A stretch of DNA of 18,773 nt, taken from assembly GCA_029935255.1 (NCBI GenBank), contig JAOZKS010000014.1, positions 1 through 18,773 on the forward strand, written 5' to 3'. Both the position numbers and the translations under genes were made by a program. Below the pieces are notes generated by a model. The model had not been told where the DNA came from. It did no database searches and worked only from the letters and a program-made list of their open reading frames with translations. The DNA is from Pontiella sp. (GTDB lineage: Bacteria; Verrucomicrobiota; Kiritimatiellia; Kiritimatiellales; Pontiellaceae). This document shows, one piece after another, positions 7,233 through 15,099 of the stretch (its first letter is position 1; the number at the start of each line of letters is the position of its first letter).

Positions 7233-8665
7233 TCCATCGAACCCGAACCCGTTCCGTGCGCCTCGAAGTCGAACCTTGCCCATTGGGCGAACGGTAGCGG
7301 ATCAAGAATATGATAGCGGTACATCGAAGCGGTCGACGTACTGGCGCGCGTCTGACCGCGGAAGGGATGCTTAAACCTCTTTCTGGAGCACCACGCAAAA
7401 CCAAAATAGTCCTCGGTGCCGGTTCCTCGCCAAGCCGGCTGATCGTCCGTATCCAGCCAGATCAGCGAATCCCCCTCGCCCCACCAGTCCCCGGAACGAT
7501 TGTCCACTTGAAGAATGCAACCCACAAAGACACCTTCCCCATCGAACGTAGCAAGGTTCAACACGTTCGGCTCGTCGGTCTGAAGATTCCAATGGTTGGA
7601 AAAATTTCCATGGAAGCGCCGCGATGAAGAATGCGCCCAATCTACAGAGGCAGACAGATGCAACTGAACCGCAGTGTCTCCGCTGTTTTTTATCCGGAGG
7701 GTTGCCCCGTCGGAAAAGGGTAGCGGCCAGCGTAGCGTTGCCGTCGCACCCTTCACCGTTACTGGGTACGAATTCACATCCTCAAACCGCCTCGATGTTC
7801 CGCACAGCATGTTCAACGGACAGGAAATCGCTGGCGATTTTGCATCATCCCAAACCGCTTCGAAGTGAAGGTTTCCCAACTCTTCCTTGGAGCGCGCGGC
7901 GATTTCCAAGCATTGAATGGTTCCCGAGCCAGCGAGCGATAGAACATCGGCATACATTCCAGGAGCCAACGAGCCATTAAACACCTCGTCGCAAACATAT
8001 TCAGGAGGTCGGGATAGCATCCGTGCAAGCTGCCTCAACTTTTCTTTTTCATTCGGCATGTCCTTCAAGGAAAAGGTCTCGATTCTCGCTTCGGAATGGA
8101 TGGCGTTCCACGCCACCTGATAAAACAAGCCCCCCAGCTCACGGCGAGACTTTACCCGTATCGCAACCCGACAGTGGCTACGGTGGACGATTGGGAAATG
8201 AAGGTTGTAGCCTCCAGCCGTTTTGGCGGCAAAGGGGTATCTTGATGGCAACCACTTCCCCATGAGAAATGCCCTGAAGGGATAGGTGATTTCTTCACCG
8301 TCGATTTGCAGCACCAGCTCGCCGACCGGGTTGGCCGACCACATCCAAGTAATCGCTCCGGCACCGTCCATCACGGCAAGCGTTGCCTCCACACCACCGG
8401 GAACATCCTTCACATCAAGGAAAGAGCCGTGGTCGAGGTCACCATAGATTTCCGCCGACTCTCCTGCCAGAATGGCATCGCCCGTCCCTACCGCACTAGA
8501 GAATAGAAGGGAGCGCCCAAGCCGTGAAGGTTGCAACTCTGCGGCATCCACCAAGAGGCGCTCCCACGAAACAACGTCATCCGTCCGGAATTCGAATTCC
8601 GGCTTTCCGCACCCGAAGAACATGACGGATGTCGCGAGCGCCAGAACAATGGGCACCGTTTTCAT
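7166..8665 (-). CDS. GH172 (DUF2961) lipoprotein, predicted exo-acting glycosidase
   Basis: The 499-residue protein starts with a lipoprotein-type signal (VMFFGC, Cys19) and is a DUF2961 member, now glycoside hydrolase family 172. The core shows FLMGKWLPSRYPF (133-145), a bridging W345-region, WWGEGDSLIWLD at 394-405, and GTGTEDYFGF at 414-423. E397 (GEGD) and E418 (GTEDY) are 21 residues apart, the same spacing I recall for the two catalytic glutamates described in characterised GH172 fructofuranosyl and arabinofuranosyl enzymes. Activities in the family act on furanosides or fructans; this one's substrate is not predictable. The ATG overlaps the upstream half-cupin stop (ATGA), and the gene is last in a three-gene operon. 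Its last 22 codons overlap the convergent hydrolase gene. Confidence 0.9.
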   Translation of the reverse strand: MKTVPIVLALATSVMFFGCGKPEFEFRTDDVVSWERLLVDAAELQPSRLGRSLLFSSAVGTGDAILAGESAEIYGDLDHGSFLDVKDVPGGVEATLAVMDGAGAITWMWSANPVGELVLQIDGEEITYPFRAFLMGKWLPSRYPFAAKTAGGYNLHFPIVHRSHCRVAIRVKSRRELGGLFYQVAWNAIHSEARIETFSLKDMPNEKEKLRQLARMLSRPPEYVCDEVFNGSLAPGMYADVLSLAGSGTIQCLEIAARSKEELGNLHFEAVWDDAKSPAISCPLNMLCGTSRRFEDVNSYPVTVKGATATLRWPLPFSDGATLRIKNSGDTAVQLHLSASVDWAHSSSRRFHGNFSNHWNLQTDEPNVLNLATFDGEGVFVGCILQVDNRSGDWWGEGDSLIWLDTDDQPAWRGTGTEDYFGFAWCSRKRFKHPFRGQTRASTSTASMYRYHILDPLPFAQWARFDFEAHGTGSGSMDYSALVLWYSESSFTKAWNEPM

Positions 8666-8808
8666 CCGTCGGTCAGCACGCCAAAATAAGTAACCACCAG
8701 ATCCGTGTTTCCGGTGTTGAGGATCTCGTGGACCTCTCCCGGTTCAACCACCACCGTTGTGCCTGCGGAAAAAACATAGGCCACGTCGTCTATTCTGATT
8801 CGTTTCAT
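8662..8808 (-). CDS. 48-residue half-cupin protein
   Basis: The peptide begins MKRIRIDDVAYVFSAGTTVV and continues through EPGEVHEILNTG to a short beta strand. This matches the second cupin motif, G-x5-P-x-G-x2-H-x3-N, of small cupins. The first motif (H-x-H-x3,4-E) that would complete the barrel is absent, so it is either a genuine minimal partner or the surviving half of a cupin gene. I chose the ATG at 8808 because it overlaps the upstream stop as ATGA and has AAGGA about 9 nt upstream. The TGA in turn overlaps the GH172 ATG. A longer open frame runs to 9417, but that part is a shadow of the upstream gene. Function unknown; the family often binds sugars or metal. Confidence 0.6.
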   Translation of the reverse strand: MKRIRIDDVAYVFSAGTTVVVEPGEVHEILNTGNTDLVVTYFGVLTDG

Positions 8809-9509
8809 TTTTCCAGTTCCTTCATCATGGTTTCTAACCACAGGAGTTTTTTGGATTGAAGCATGGGACTGGGATGAGCGTTGAGTAAGGGATGAACGGC
8901 GGAGGGAACCGTGCAGGTGGGTTCGGCCTCGATGCGCTTGAGGCATTGCCCGACCAGCGGAAGCAGACCGAGATCCTGCCCCCATCCAAGCAGGATCGGC
9001 GAAGTGGATTTTCGAGTCAGGGCATGGGCGAGCTCGGCGGCACGTTCTCGACAGAACAGGCTGTGCGTGTGCCCCCCCATGATTCCTGAGAGCGCCTCGG
9101 CCCGCTGGATAAAGCTTCCTGACTTTGGATCGCGCAGGTCGGAAAGATTGAGTACGCGGATATGGCTCCATCCCTTGAAAACCGCGATGCGCATGACTTG
9201 GTATTGGGTATTGTCGGGCTGAGTCAGCACAAGCGTCTTGCGCAGGGAACCGCTGTTTTGCGGGTATTCGATTTCCTTGTCCATGTGGTAGATGTCTTTG
9301 GGGTGCGATGATCCGGGGTTCATCATAATCACCACCACGTCCGGCTCCAGCAGGGAAATGTCGGAAGGGTTCTCCTGAAGGATCGAACCATCGACTATTT
9401 CCAACACGCTTCGACATTTCGCCCGTTCGCCGGCCATCATGACCAGTTCATAGAAATGGCCGTAGCAGGTAAACCGCTTCTTCAACTCCGCTGCATATAA
9501 AAATTCCAT
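8805..9509 (-). CDS. DUF1643-like cytoplasmic protein
   Basis: The 234-residue protein has no signal peptide or membrane segment. The pattern VVVIMMNPGSSHPKD (about 78-92), then VMRIAVFKGWSHIRVLNLSDLRDP (about 124-147) and ILLGWGQD (about 192-199), matches the layout of DUF1643 proteins: a NPS-like turn, a GW..v.vlNL..L segment and a WG motif. The family has no established activity that I can name. I chose the ATG at 9509 because GGAG lies about 9 nt upstream. The stop overlaps the half-cupin start. Finding a cytoplasmic protein of this type as the first gene of a GH172 operon is unusual and gives no clear functional link. Confidence 0.65.
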   Translation of the reverse strand: MEFLYAAELKKRFTCYGHFYELVMMAGERAKCRSVLEIVDGSILQENPSDISLLEPDVVVIMMNPGSSHPKDIYHMDKEIEYPQNSGSLRKTLVLTQPDNTQYQVMRIAVFKGWSHIRVLNLSDLRDPKSGSFIQRAEALSGIMGGHTHSLFCRERAAELAHALTRKSTSPILLGWGQDLGLLPLVGQCLKRIEAEPTCTVPSAVHPLLNAHPSPMLQSKKLLWLETMMKELEK

Positions 9510-9551
9510 GGTCCATGCTCCGTATTGCGTACTCTTTTAATAACAGGGGCC

Positions 9552-9581
9552 ATTTTAGGCTTTCGGCGTTTGAAATAACAA
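9552..9581 (-). promoter_or_regulatory. candidate promoter of the DUF1643-like/cupin/GH172 operon
   Basis: The minus strand reads TTGTTA, 18 bp, TAAAAT in the 108-bp divergent gap before cvpA. The predicted start is about 35 nt ahead of the ATG at 9509. Spacing is acceptable and both boxes are near consensus, but there is no independent support. Confidence 0.4.
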
Positions 9582-9617
9582 TCTATCTTTCGAGGGTTCA
9601 TTTTAAAGGAGTTTCAC

Positions 9618-10532
9618 ATGCACATTGCAATCGATATTCTGGCGGCGATCATCCTGCTGTTTTTCTTTCTCGCGGGCTGGCACAAAGGGTTTCTACTCTC
9701 CCTGCTCGGTATCGTACGTGTGATCCTGTCCTACGGGGCCTCCTATTTTGCGGGACGCTATCTGGGGGTTTGGCTCGGCACCCTTACCCATCGCCCCAGA
9801 CTGGTGACGATTCCGGTCTGCGCCATCCTCACCTTCGTCCTCATCGCCTTTGCCTTCCACGTCGTCATGTATGAGATTCGGGAACACCATAAGGAAAAAG
9901 AGAAGAAGGATAATTTCCAGCTCCCCGTCCTGAGCGCCCTTGGCGGCGGGGCGATCAATCTCTTCGGCGGAACCCTCTCCCTGATCCTGCTCTTTTGGCT
10001 GGGCGATCTCTTTCTCGTTGGCGTGGCCGGCATCCCGATCCCCGGGGCAGATGATGCCCGTTTCGGGCGCATGGCCCGCCGAGGGGTATACGAAGCCACC
10101 TATCTCGTTATTCCTAAAAAAGATAATGACACGCAGGTTGCGGCCATGGCCCGCATGATCAGCAATCCCTCCACAGGAATGGCCAGCCTTGAAAAAGTAT
10201 TGGATGCCGAATCCGTTCAGCAATTGGTCACCGACAAGCAGTTTGCGGTCGACATGCTGAGTGGAGATCCCAGCCAAATCGAGCAAAACGCTTCGCTCCA
10301 ACAGTTGCTCAATGATCGGGAAACCCTGGATGAACTGCGAGAACTCGGCATACTTTCGGGCTACGAAACGAAGAGCGGTATGTGCGAGTCGCTCGCCCGA
10401 TTTGGTCAAAACGAAAGAATCCAGTCCAGCATCAAGAACCTCAAGACCAAGCAGCTCCTGCGTACCGACAAGATTACGCTCCTCATACGCGACCCCGATT
10501 TCGATGTTATTCTCGGCGAACTGCTCAAGTAG
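9618..10532 (+). CDS. CvpA family inner-membrane protein with long C-terminal extension
   Basis: The N-terminal half is a CvpA-type membrane protein: four predicted segments at about 5-20, 25-50, 63-85 and 107-137, with the family's opening D-I-L-x(n)-G-x2-KGF (IDILAAIILLFFFLAGWHKG) and the glycine-rich region LSALGGGAINLFGGTL. CvpA proteins have been linked to colicin V production and to envelope homeostasis under bile stress; mechanism is unsettled. At 304 residues it is nearly twice the usual 160-180. The extra part (about 150-304) is soluble, charged and helical, with no motif I recognise. AAAGGAG lies 7 nt before the ATG, an excellent site. It precedes the lpoB operon in the same direction, but that operon has its own promoter. 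Confidence 0.85.
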   Translation: MHIAIDILAAIILLFFFLAGWHKGFLLSLLGIVRVILSYGASYFAGRYLGVWLGTLTHRPRLVTIPVCAILTFVLIAFAFHVVMYEIREHHKEKEKKDNFQLPVLSALGGGAINLFGGTLSLILLFWLGDLFLVGVAGIPIPGADDARFGRMARRGVYEATYLVIPKKDNDTQVAAMARMISNPSTGMASLEKVLDAESVQQLVTDKQFAVDMLSGDPSQIEQNASLQQLLNDRETLDELRELGILSGYETKSGMCESLARFGQNERIQSSIKNLKTKQLLRTDKITLLIRDPDFDVILGELLK

Positions 10533-10535
10533 CCA

Positions 10536-10564
10536 TTGACCGCCTTTGTCACAACTTGTATTCT
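10536..10564 (+). promoter_or_regulatory. sigma70 promoter of the lpoB operon
   Basis: TTGACC, 17 bp, TATTCT begins 4 bp after the cvpA stop. The predicted start near 10571 leaves a leader of about 32 nt with AGGAGA 7 nt before the lpoB ATG. Confidence 0.75.
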
Positions 10565-10602
10565 TTTCACACGTTTACAGCCACGAAACTCAGGAGATTG
10601 TT

Positions 10603-11208
10603 ATGAAGAAAAGTCAGTTATTGATTGTCGTTTCCCTCACCGCACTCGTTGCCCTTACGGGATGCAAAAGCACAAAGGTTACACGCGTTGGAGTCGACGA
10701 AACCATTGACCTATCCGGACGTTGGAACGATACCGATTCCCAGCTCGTCTCCGCTGAGATGGTCGCCGACCTCGCCAGCCGCTCATGGATTGAAGAGTAC
10801 ACCGCGAAGAACGGCCAGAAGCCCGTGGTGATCGTAGGCACGGTTCGCAACAAGAGTTCCGAGCACATCGAAACCGAAACCTTCACCAAAGACCTCGAAC
10901 GTGAACTCATCAACAGCGGTCGCGTTAAATTTGTGGCCAACACCGTCGAACGCGGCGAGTTGCGGCAGGAGCGCAAGGAGCAGCAAACGTGGTCGCGCGA
11001 AGAAACCCAAAAACGCCTTGCCGCCGAAACCGGTGCCGACTACATGCTCCAAGGCGGCATCAAAACGATCGTTGACCAAGAAGGCAAGGAACAGGTTATG
11101 TTCTACCAGATCGATCTTGAAATGATTCACCTAGAAACCAACGAAAAGGTTTGGATCGGCAGCAAGAAGATCAAAAAATATATCAAGAAATCCAAGCGGA
11201 AGTGGTAG
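10603..11208 (+). CDS. lpoB: penicillin-binding protein activator LpoB family lipoprotein
   Basis: The 201-residue protein has a lipoprotein signal (LVALTGC, Cys21), then a short linker and an LpoB domain (TIGR02722): SGRWNDTDSQLVSAEMVADL (39-58), VVIVGTVRNKSSEHI (75-89), FTKDLERELINSGRV, and LAAETGADYMLQGGI. In Enterobacteria LpoB is an outer-membrane lipoprotein that reaches through the periplasm to activate PBP1b. Here the linker is very short, so the reach would differ. I chose ATG 10603 because the lipoprotein signal begins there with AGGAGA upstream. An in-frame ATG at 10546 would add 19 residues that overlap the promoter. It heads a three-lipoprotein operon with COG3014 and LPP20 genes. 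Confidence 0.92.
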   Translation: MKKSQLLIVVSLTALVALTGCKSTKVTRVGVDETIDLSGRWNDTDSQLVSAEMVADLASRSWIEEYTAKNGQKPVVIVGTVRNKSSEHIETETFTKDLERELINSGRVKFVANTVERGELRQERKEQQTWSREETQKRLAAETGADYMLQGGIKTIVDQEGKEQVMFYQIDLEMIHLETNEKVWIGSKKIKKYIKKSKRKW

Positions 11209-11249
11209 TGCGCACAACCCTTCGGAGTACCGCTCTCTGAAAGAGTCCC

Positions 11250-12653
11250 ATGATGCGCATCCCCTTATCCACTTCAATCCTTGCTGGCGCACTCGCATTA
11301 CTTACCGGGTGCGCGAGTCTCAGGACCGACAAAACCCAGTACGCAGGCATGGACCTGCTACTGGCGAAGGCCGACTATCCGGCGACCCTTGCACAAATTG
11401 AAGCGGCCAAGGATACATCCTACACCCACAAGGACCGCGTTGTCTACTACCTCGATATCGGCATGCTCCACCACTGGAACGGCGACTACGAAAAAAGCAA
11501 CGAGATGCTCGAAAAGGCCGAGCGCGGCATCGAAGATAACTTTACCAAAAGCATCACCCGCTCCGCCTCCTCGATGATCATGAACGACAACGTGCTCGCC
11601 TATGCCGGCGAAGACTACGAAGACATCTACCTCAACGCCTTCAAAGCACTCAATTATCTCGCGCTCGGCCGCAACGACGAAGCCTTCGTGGAAGTCCGCC
11701 GCATCAACAACAAGCTGGTTCAGCTTGAAAGCAAATACGACAAGGTCGCCCAGAAAATGAATAAGGCCGAGGAAACCCACGAAACCTTTGTTCCGGGTAA
11801 AAGCTATTTTCAGGAATCCGCCCTCGGCCGATACCTCAGCGCCATGCTCTATCGGGCCGACTATAAATGGGACGACGTCCGCATCGACCTTGAAAAGATC
11901 GACCGCGGCTGGAAGCTTCAGCCCGATATCTACACCTTCCCTCAGCCCGATTTCTCCAGCACCACGAAACGGGTGAGAGCACCCACCGCCCGCTTGAATG
12001 TGATCTCCTTCACCGGACTGGCTCCCGACAAAAAAGCCACCACCTTCTACATTCACACCGAAGAAAATGTCATTATTCTCGCAGGCTCATCCGAAAACTA
12101 CCTCGGAAAGCAAAACCTCTCCGGCCTCAGTATTATTCCGTGGTACGGCATCAACGAAGGCTACCACTTTAAGATCCAATTGCCCTATATGGAAAAACAT
12201 CCCTCCAAAGTCGATCGTATCGAAGTTGAAATCAGCGGGATAAAACCCGAACCGCTACACCCTCTCGAAAGCCTTGAGAACGTCGCCATCGAAACCTTCA
12301 GCATTCAGAAACCGATCATCTATCTCAAGACCGTCACTCGATCCGTAGCCAAAGGATTGGCCGCCGAACAAGCCAAACAAAAGATGACCGAAAACATGGA
12401 TGGCGGTATGGCCTTCTTCACCCGTCTAGCCGCCGACTTGATGGTCGACTCCACCGAAAATGCCGATCTGCGGGTCTCCCGCTTTTTCCCCGCCAAGGCT
12501 TCCATCCGCGAAATCCATCTCGACGAAGGCACCTACGACATTAAGATCAACTACTACGGCAACGGCGGGAAACTACTCCACTCCGACGAAAGAAACGGGG
12601 TAGAGATTGAAGCCAACCGCCTCAATATGCTTGAATCCGCCTACTTGAATTAG
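11250..12653 (+). CDS. COG3014 family TPR-containing lipoprotein
   Basis: The 467-residue protein has a lipoprotein signal (LALLTGC, Cys21). Residues about 30-180 hold TPR-like helical repeats (KADYPATLAQIEAAKD, MLHHWNGDYEKSNEMLEKAE, NAFKALNYLALGRNDEAFVE), followed by an alpha/beta region and a beta-rich C-terminus. This layout is that of COG3014 proteins, which are of unknown biochemical function and often encoded beside lpoB-like and LPP20-like genes. The operon position suggests an envelope or peptidoglycan-synthesis role, but that is inference. Two adjacent ATGs (11250 and 11253) start the gene; AAAGAG lies upstream. The gap to lpoB is 41 bp with no promoter evident, and only 9 bp separate it from the next gene. 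Confidence 0.87.
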   Translation: MMRIPLSTSILAGALALLTGCASLRTDKTQYAGMDLLLAKADYPATLAQIEAAKDTSYTHKDRVVYYLDIGMLHHWNGDYEKSNEMLEKAERGIEDNFTKSITRSASSMIMNDNVLAYAGEDYEDIYLNAFKALNYLALGRNDEAFVEVRRINNKLVQLESKYDKVAQKMNKAEETHETFVPGKSYFQESALGRYLSAMLYRADYKWDDVRIDLEKIDRGWKLQPDIYTFPQPDFSSTTKRVRAPTARLNVISFTGLAPDKKATTFYIHTEENVIILAGSSENYLGKQNLSGLSIIPWYGINEGYHFKIQLPYMEKHPSKVDRIEVEISGIKPEPLHPLESLENVAIETFSIQKPIIYLKTVTRSVAKGLAAEQAKQKMTENMDGGMAFFTRLAADLMVDSTENADLRVSRFFPAKASIREIHLDEGTYDIKINYYGNGGKLLHSDERNGVEIEANRLNMLESAYLN

Positions 12654-12662
12654 GGATCGCCC

Positions 12663-13688
12663 ATGAAAAAATCATTCTGCCTCCAAATCATTCTTCCTGT
12701 CCTTCTTTTGAGTCTTGCCGGCTGCAAAAGCCTCTCTGGCGGAACACCGAAATGGGTGGAGAATCCAAAAACGGTTTATCCGGAAAATACATATCTCGTG
12801 GCGGTTGGCGAAGGCGATACCCGCCGAGCGGCCGAAAACTCCGCCGCCGCCAACCTTTCGCGTATTTTCGAAGCGCACATCGAGTCCGACGAACGCATTC
12901 TCGATCAGTCCCGCGAAACCCGCAACTCCTTCGAACGCACCACCGACTTCACCGCCGACATCAACATCCTCTCCTCGCAGACTCTCTACAACATCCAGCA
13001 CGCCGAAGCCTGGCAGGACGATAAAGGGCGCGTTCATGCCGTCGCCTACCTCGACCGCCGCGAAACCGCCACCATCTATCGCGACAAGATCGGCGAGCAG
13101 ACCGCACGCGTTAACTTCCTCGATGCACAAGCCGCACAGACCGATGATCTACTTAAGAAATATGCCACCCTCCGGGCCGCCGTCCGCCATGCCGCCGAGG
13201 CCGGCAACCTGCTCCGTCAACTCAAGGTCATCCATCCCCCTTCCGTTCCGGATGCCACACCGGGCTATACCGAAAACCGAATCCGCAAAGCGCTGGCCGA
13301 TACCGCCAAACAGATCCGCGTGGAAATAAAAATCGACGGCGATGACGACCAGCGCATGGTTTCCATACTCGAAGAACTGATCACCCGATACGGTTTTGTG
13401 GTGGGGTCGCCGGCCGTATTAAAGATTGATGGCCGGGTTTCCGTGAACGATACCGGACAGCGCACTTCCGACCTGGTCTTCGTCCGCTACGAACTCGTGG
13501 TTCGGATCAAGGATGCTGAAGGCACCCTGCTGGTTTCCGTGAACGACAAAGGCCGCGAAGGCCACATCTCCCTTGCGGAAGCGCGCGTTCGTTCCTTTAG
13601 AACCCTGGAAAACGCCATCAAAGCGACCGGCAGTTCGCGGCTGGACACCTACTTCGACTCCCTTATCGATCCCATGCCGCAGCATTAA
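12663..13688 (+). CDS. LPP20 family lipoprotein
   Basis: The 341-residue protein has a lipoprotein signal (LLSLAGC, Cys21). The mature part opens with GTPKWVENPKTVYPENTYLV and GEG, then AAENSAAANLSRIFEAHIES. This W-x(n)-YLxAVGEG-x(n)-A-x2-A pattern is that of LPP20 lipoproteins, first described in Helicobacter. The later part (about 215-341) repeats a beta motif: VSVND occurs at two places about 33 residues apart. AGGGA lies 7 nt upstream of the ATG. It is the last gene of the lpoB operon. In Vibrio and other Gram-negatives I know the same three families side by side, so the set probably acts together at the outer membrane. The stop is 13 bp from the convergent MFS gene. Confidence 0.87.
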   Translation: MKKSFCLQIILPVLLLSLAGCKSLSGGTPKWVENPKTVYPENTYLVAVGEGDTRRAAENSAAANLSRIFEAHIESDERILDQSRETRNSFERTTDFTADINILSSQTLYNIQHAEAWQDDKGRVHAVAYLDRRETATIYRDKIGEQTARVNFLDAQAAQTDDLLKKYATLRAAVRHAAEAGNLLRQLKVIHPPSVPDATPGYTENRIRKALADTAKQIRVEIKIDGDDDQRMVSILEELITRYGFVVGSPAVLKIDGRVSVNDTGQRTSDLVFVRYELVVRIKDAEGTLLVSVNDKGREGHISLAEARVRSFRTLENAIKATGSSRLDTYFDSLIDPMPQH

Positions 13689-13701
13689 GCCAAAGGTGCG
13701 C

Positions 13702-15006
13702 TCAGATCCGCGGGTAGCTTCCGCCGCCGGGCATGAGTTGGGCTTGTTTCGCGATTTTCGGAACAAGCCCGATCGTCATGAGCAGGAGAAGAATCATGGT
13801 GGCGAAAACGAGTAGCAGTGCGTCATAAGCCGTATAGTTCTGGCTGAGCATGGTCCATTCGGGTGCGAGGATGTCCATGCTGATGGCACGGGAAACAAAC
13901 ATACCTGACAGGGCCACGGCCAAGCTGAAGAGCGTCATGGTAACGGCGGTGGAGAGTGATTTATTGGCGGCGGGAATCAACGCCAGCACTTCCGAAGTCA
14001 TCGCCACACCCGCCGTGGCCCCCACCAGACTAAAGGCCAGCGAACAGGTGCCTACATGTACCGACAACGGCCAGGGTGCCCAATGCCGGGTCAGCATGGC
14101 GATTACCACTAGAGAATAGCCAAGGTGCGTTGCCATAAAAACCGCGCGGGTACCGTAACGGTCGACGGTGCGCCCACCGAGCCAGCAGCCGATCAGGGTT
14201 CCAATCAGAAACAAGTTTCCCATTTGCGTGATCTGCGCCGGAGAGAAAGCGAACACATCCTTCTGCATCAGGCCGAATACAATCGGTACGCCGGCGGTAA
14301 ATAAGGTGATGAGGAATACATAGCTGGTAAAGTGGATATAGCTAGGCACGGCCAATACCCCTGAGAATGCTTTTTTGAAGGAGTGCCGGTGGTTGTCTTC
14401 ACCATTTTCATTCTCCAACTCGGGAATGCGAGCATACGTGAAATAGCGTGCAATCGCCGCAAGCAGAACAATCCCCAGCAAAACCTGAAATGCGACCTTG
14501 GTTTCGTTAATTTTCAGCACTTGGGTGATGAGCACCGTGAACAGGATCGTCACCGACATGAACGTCACGCGCAACCGTCCGAAAAAGCGGCCGCGTATTT
14601 CCTTGGGTATAATCGGATTGAGCAGAGCAAACCAGCTGGCCCCCTGCAGGCTCCCCCCGATGCTGCTGATGAGAAGCGAGACCACGACCAGCCCCATGGA
14701 ATAAAAAGCATTTCCCCAGCCTGCCGCCAACATTATACCCAAGCTTAGGATAAGCAGCACCTGCCCGCCGAGAGCTAATCGCTTCTTGCCCATGCGGTCG
14801 GCGACAAAGGCAAACGGGAGCAGAAGAAATACGCTGATCAATGGCGGCAGGGCAAAAAGCATGGCGATGGCCGCACTGGAGATTCCCAGCTTTGAAAAAT
14901 AATTCAGGTAGAAACCGTTTTGGAATAGCGCGCCAGAGATCATGCCGAGACATTGATTGACAATGATGATGTTAAAGGCCCGCTTTCTCTGTTCTTCCGT
15001 AAGCAT
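13702..15006 (-). CDS. MFS transporter
   Basis: The 434-residue protein has about 12 hydrophobic segments and a motif A copy between TM2 and TM3 (DRMGKKR at 70-76), with a degenerate second copy (GGRTVDRYGTRA) in the C-terminal half. A hydrophilic loop with ENENGEDNHRHSFKKAF separates the halves, as usual for the family. Substrate cannot be told from sequence; no neighbouring pathway points to one. AGGATG lies 7 nt before the ATG. It is convergent with the LPP20 gene and divergent from rsmI, with 93 bp between the starts, and the ends leave no room for a separate terminator. Confidence 0.9.
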   Translation of the reverse strand: MLTEEQRKRAFNIIIVNQCLGMISGALFQNGFYLNYFSKLGISSAAIAMLFALPPLISVFLLLPFAFVADRMGKKRLALGGQVLLILSLGIMLAAGWGNAFYSMGLVVVSLLISSIGGSLQGASWFALLNPIIPKEIRGRFFGRLRVTFMSVTILFTVLITQVLKINETKVAFQVLLGIVLLAAIARYFTYARIPELENENGEDNHRHSFKKAFSGVLAVPSYIHFTSYVFLITLFTAGVPIVFGLMQKDVFAFSPAQITQMGNLFLIGTLIGCWLGGRTVDRYGTRAVFMATHLGYSLVVIAMLTRHWAPWPLSVHVGTCSLAFSLVGATAGVAMTSEVLALIPAANKSLSTAVTMTLFSLAVALSGMFVSRAISMDILAPEWTMLSQNYTAYDALLLVFATMILLLLMTIGLVPKIAKQAQLMPGGGSYPRI

Positions 15007-15099
15007 CCCGGCATCCTGTCTGGTGGGGTTAAATCGTGCAAGGCTGTTCCTTTGAATTCAGGTTGGCGTGTCTCTTGGTTTTTCTCTACGGTGTGTCGC

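Noticed and set aside
8809..9417. Extension of the half-cupin frame upstream to 9417
   Set aside because: It is low-complexity and arginine-rich, has no cupin motif, and overlaps the better-supported DUF1643-like gene completely.
9693..10409. Minus-strand ORF opposite cvpA
   Set aside because: It is antisense to a gene with clear transmembrane segments and an excellent ribosome-binding site, and it matches no family.
11358..12056. Minus-strand ORF opposite the COG3014 gene
   Set aside because: It is a valine- and glycine-rich antisense shadow of the lipoprotein's codon bias, without a ribosome-binding site.
13437..13555. Direct repeat around GTTTCCGTGAACGA inside the LPP20 gene
   Set aside because: The two copies encode the same VSVND beta-strand in frame, so this is a protein-level repeat and not a mobile or regulatory element.
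14953..15099. Earlier start for rsmI
   Set aside because: It would overlap the MFS gene and add 49 residues unlike any RsmI before the conserved GLYIVGTP start.
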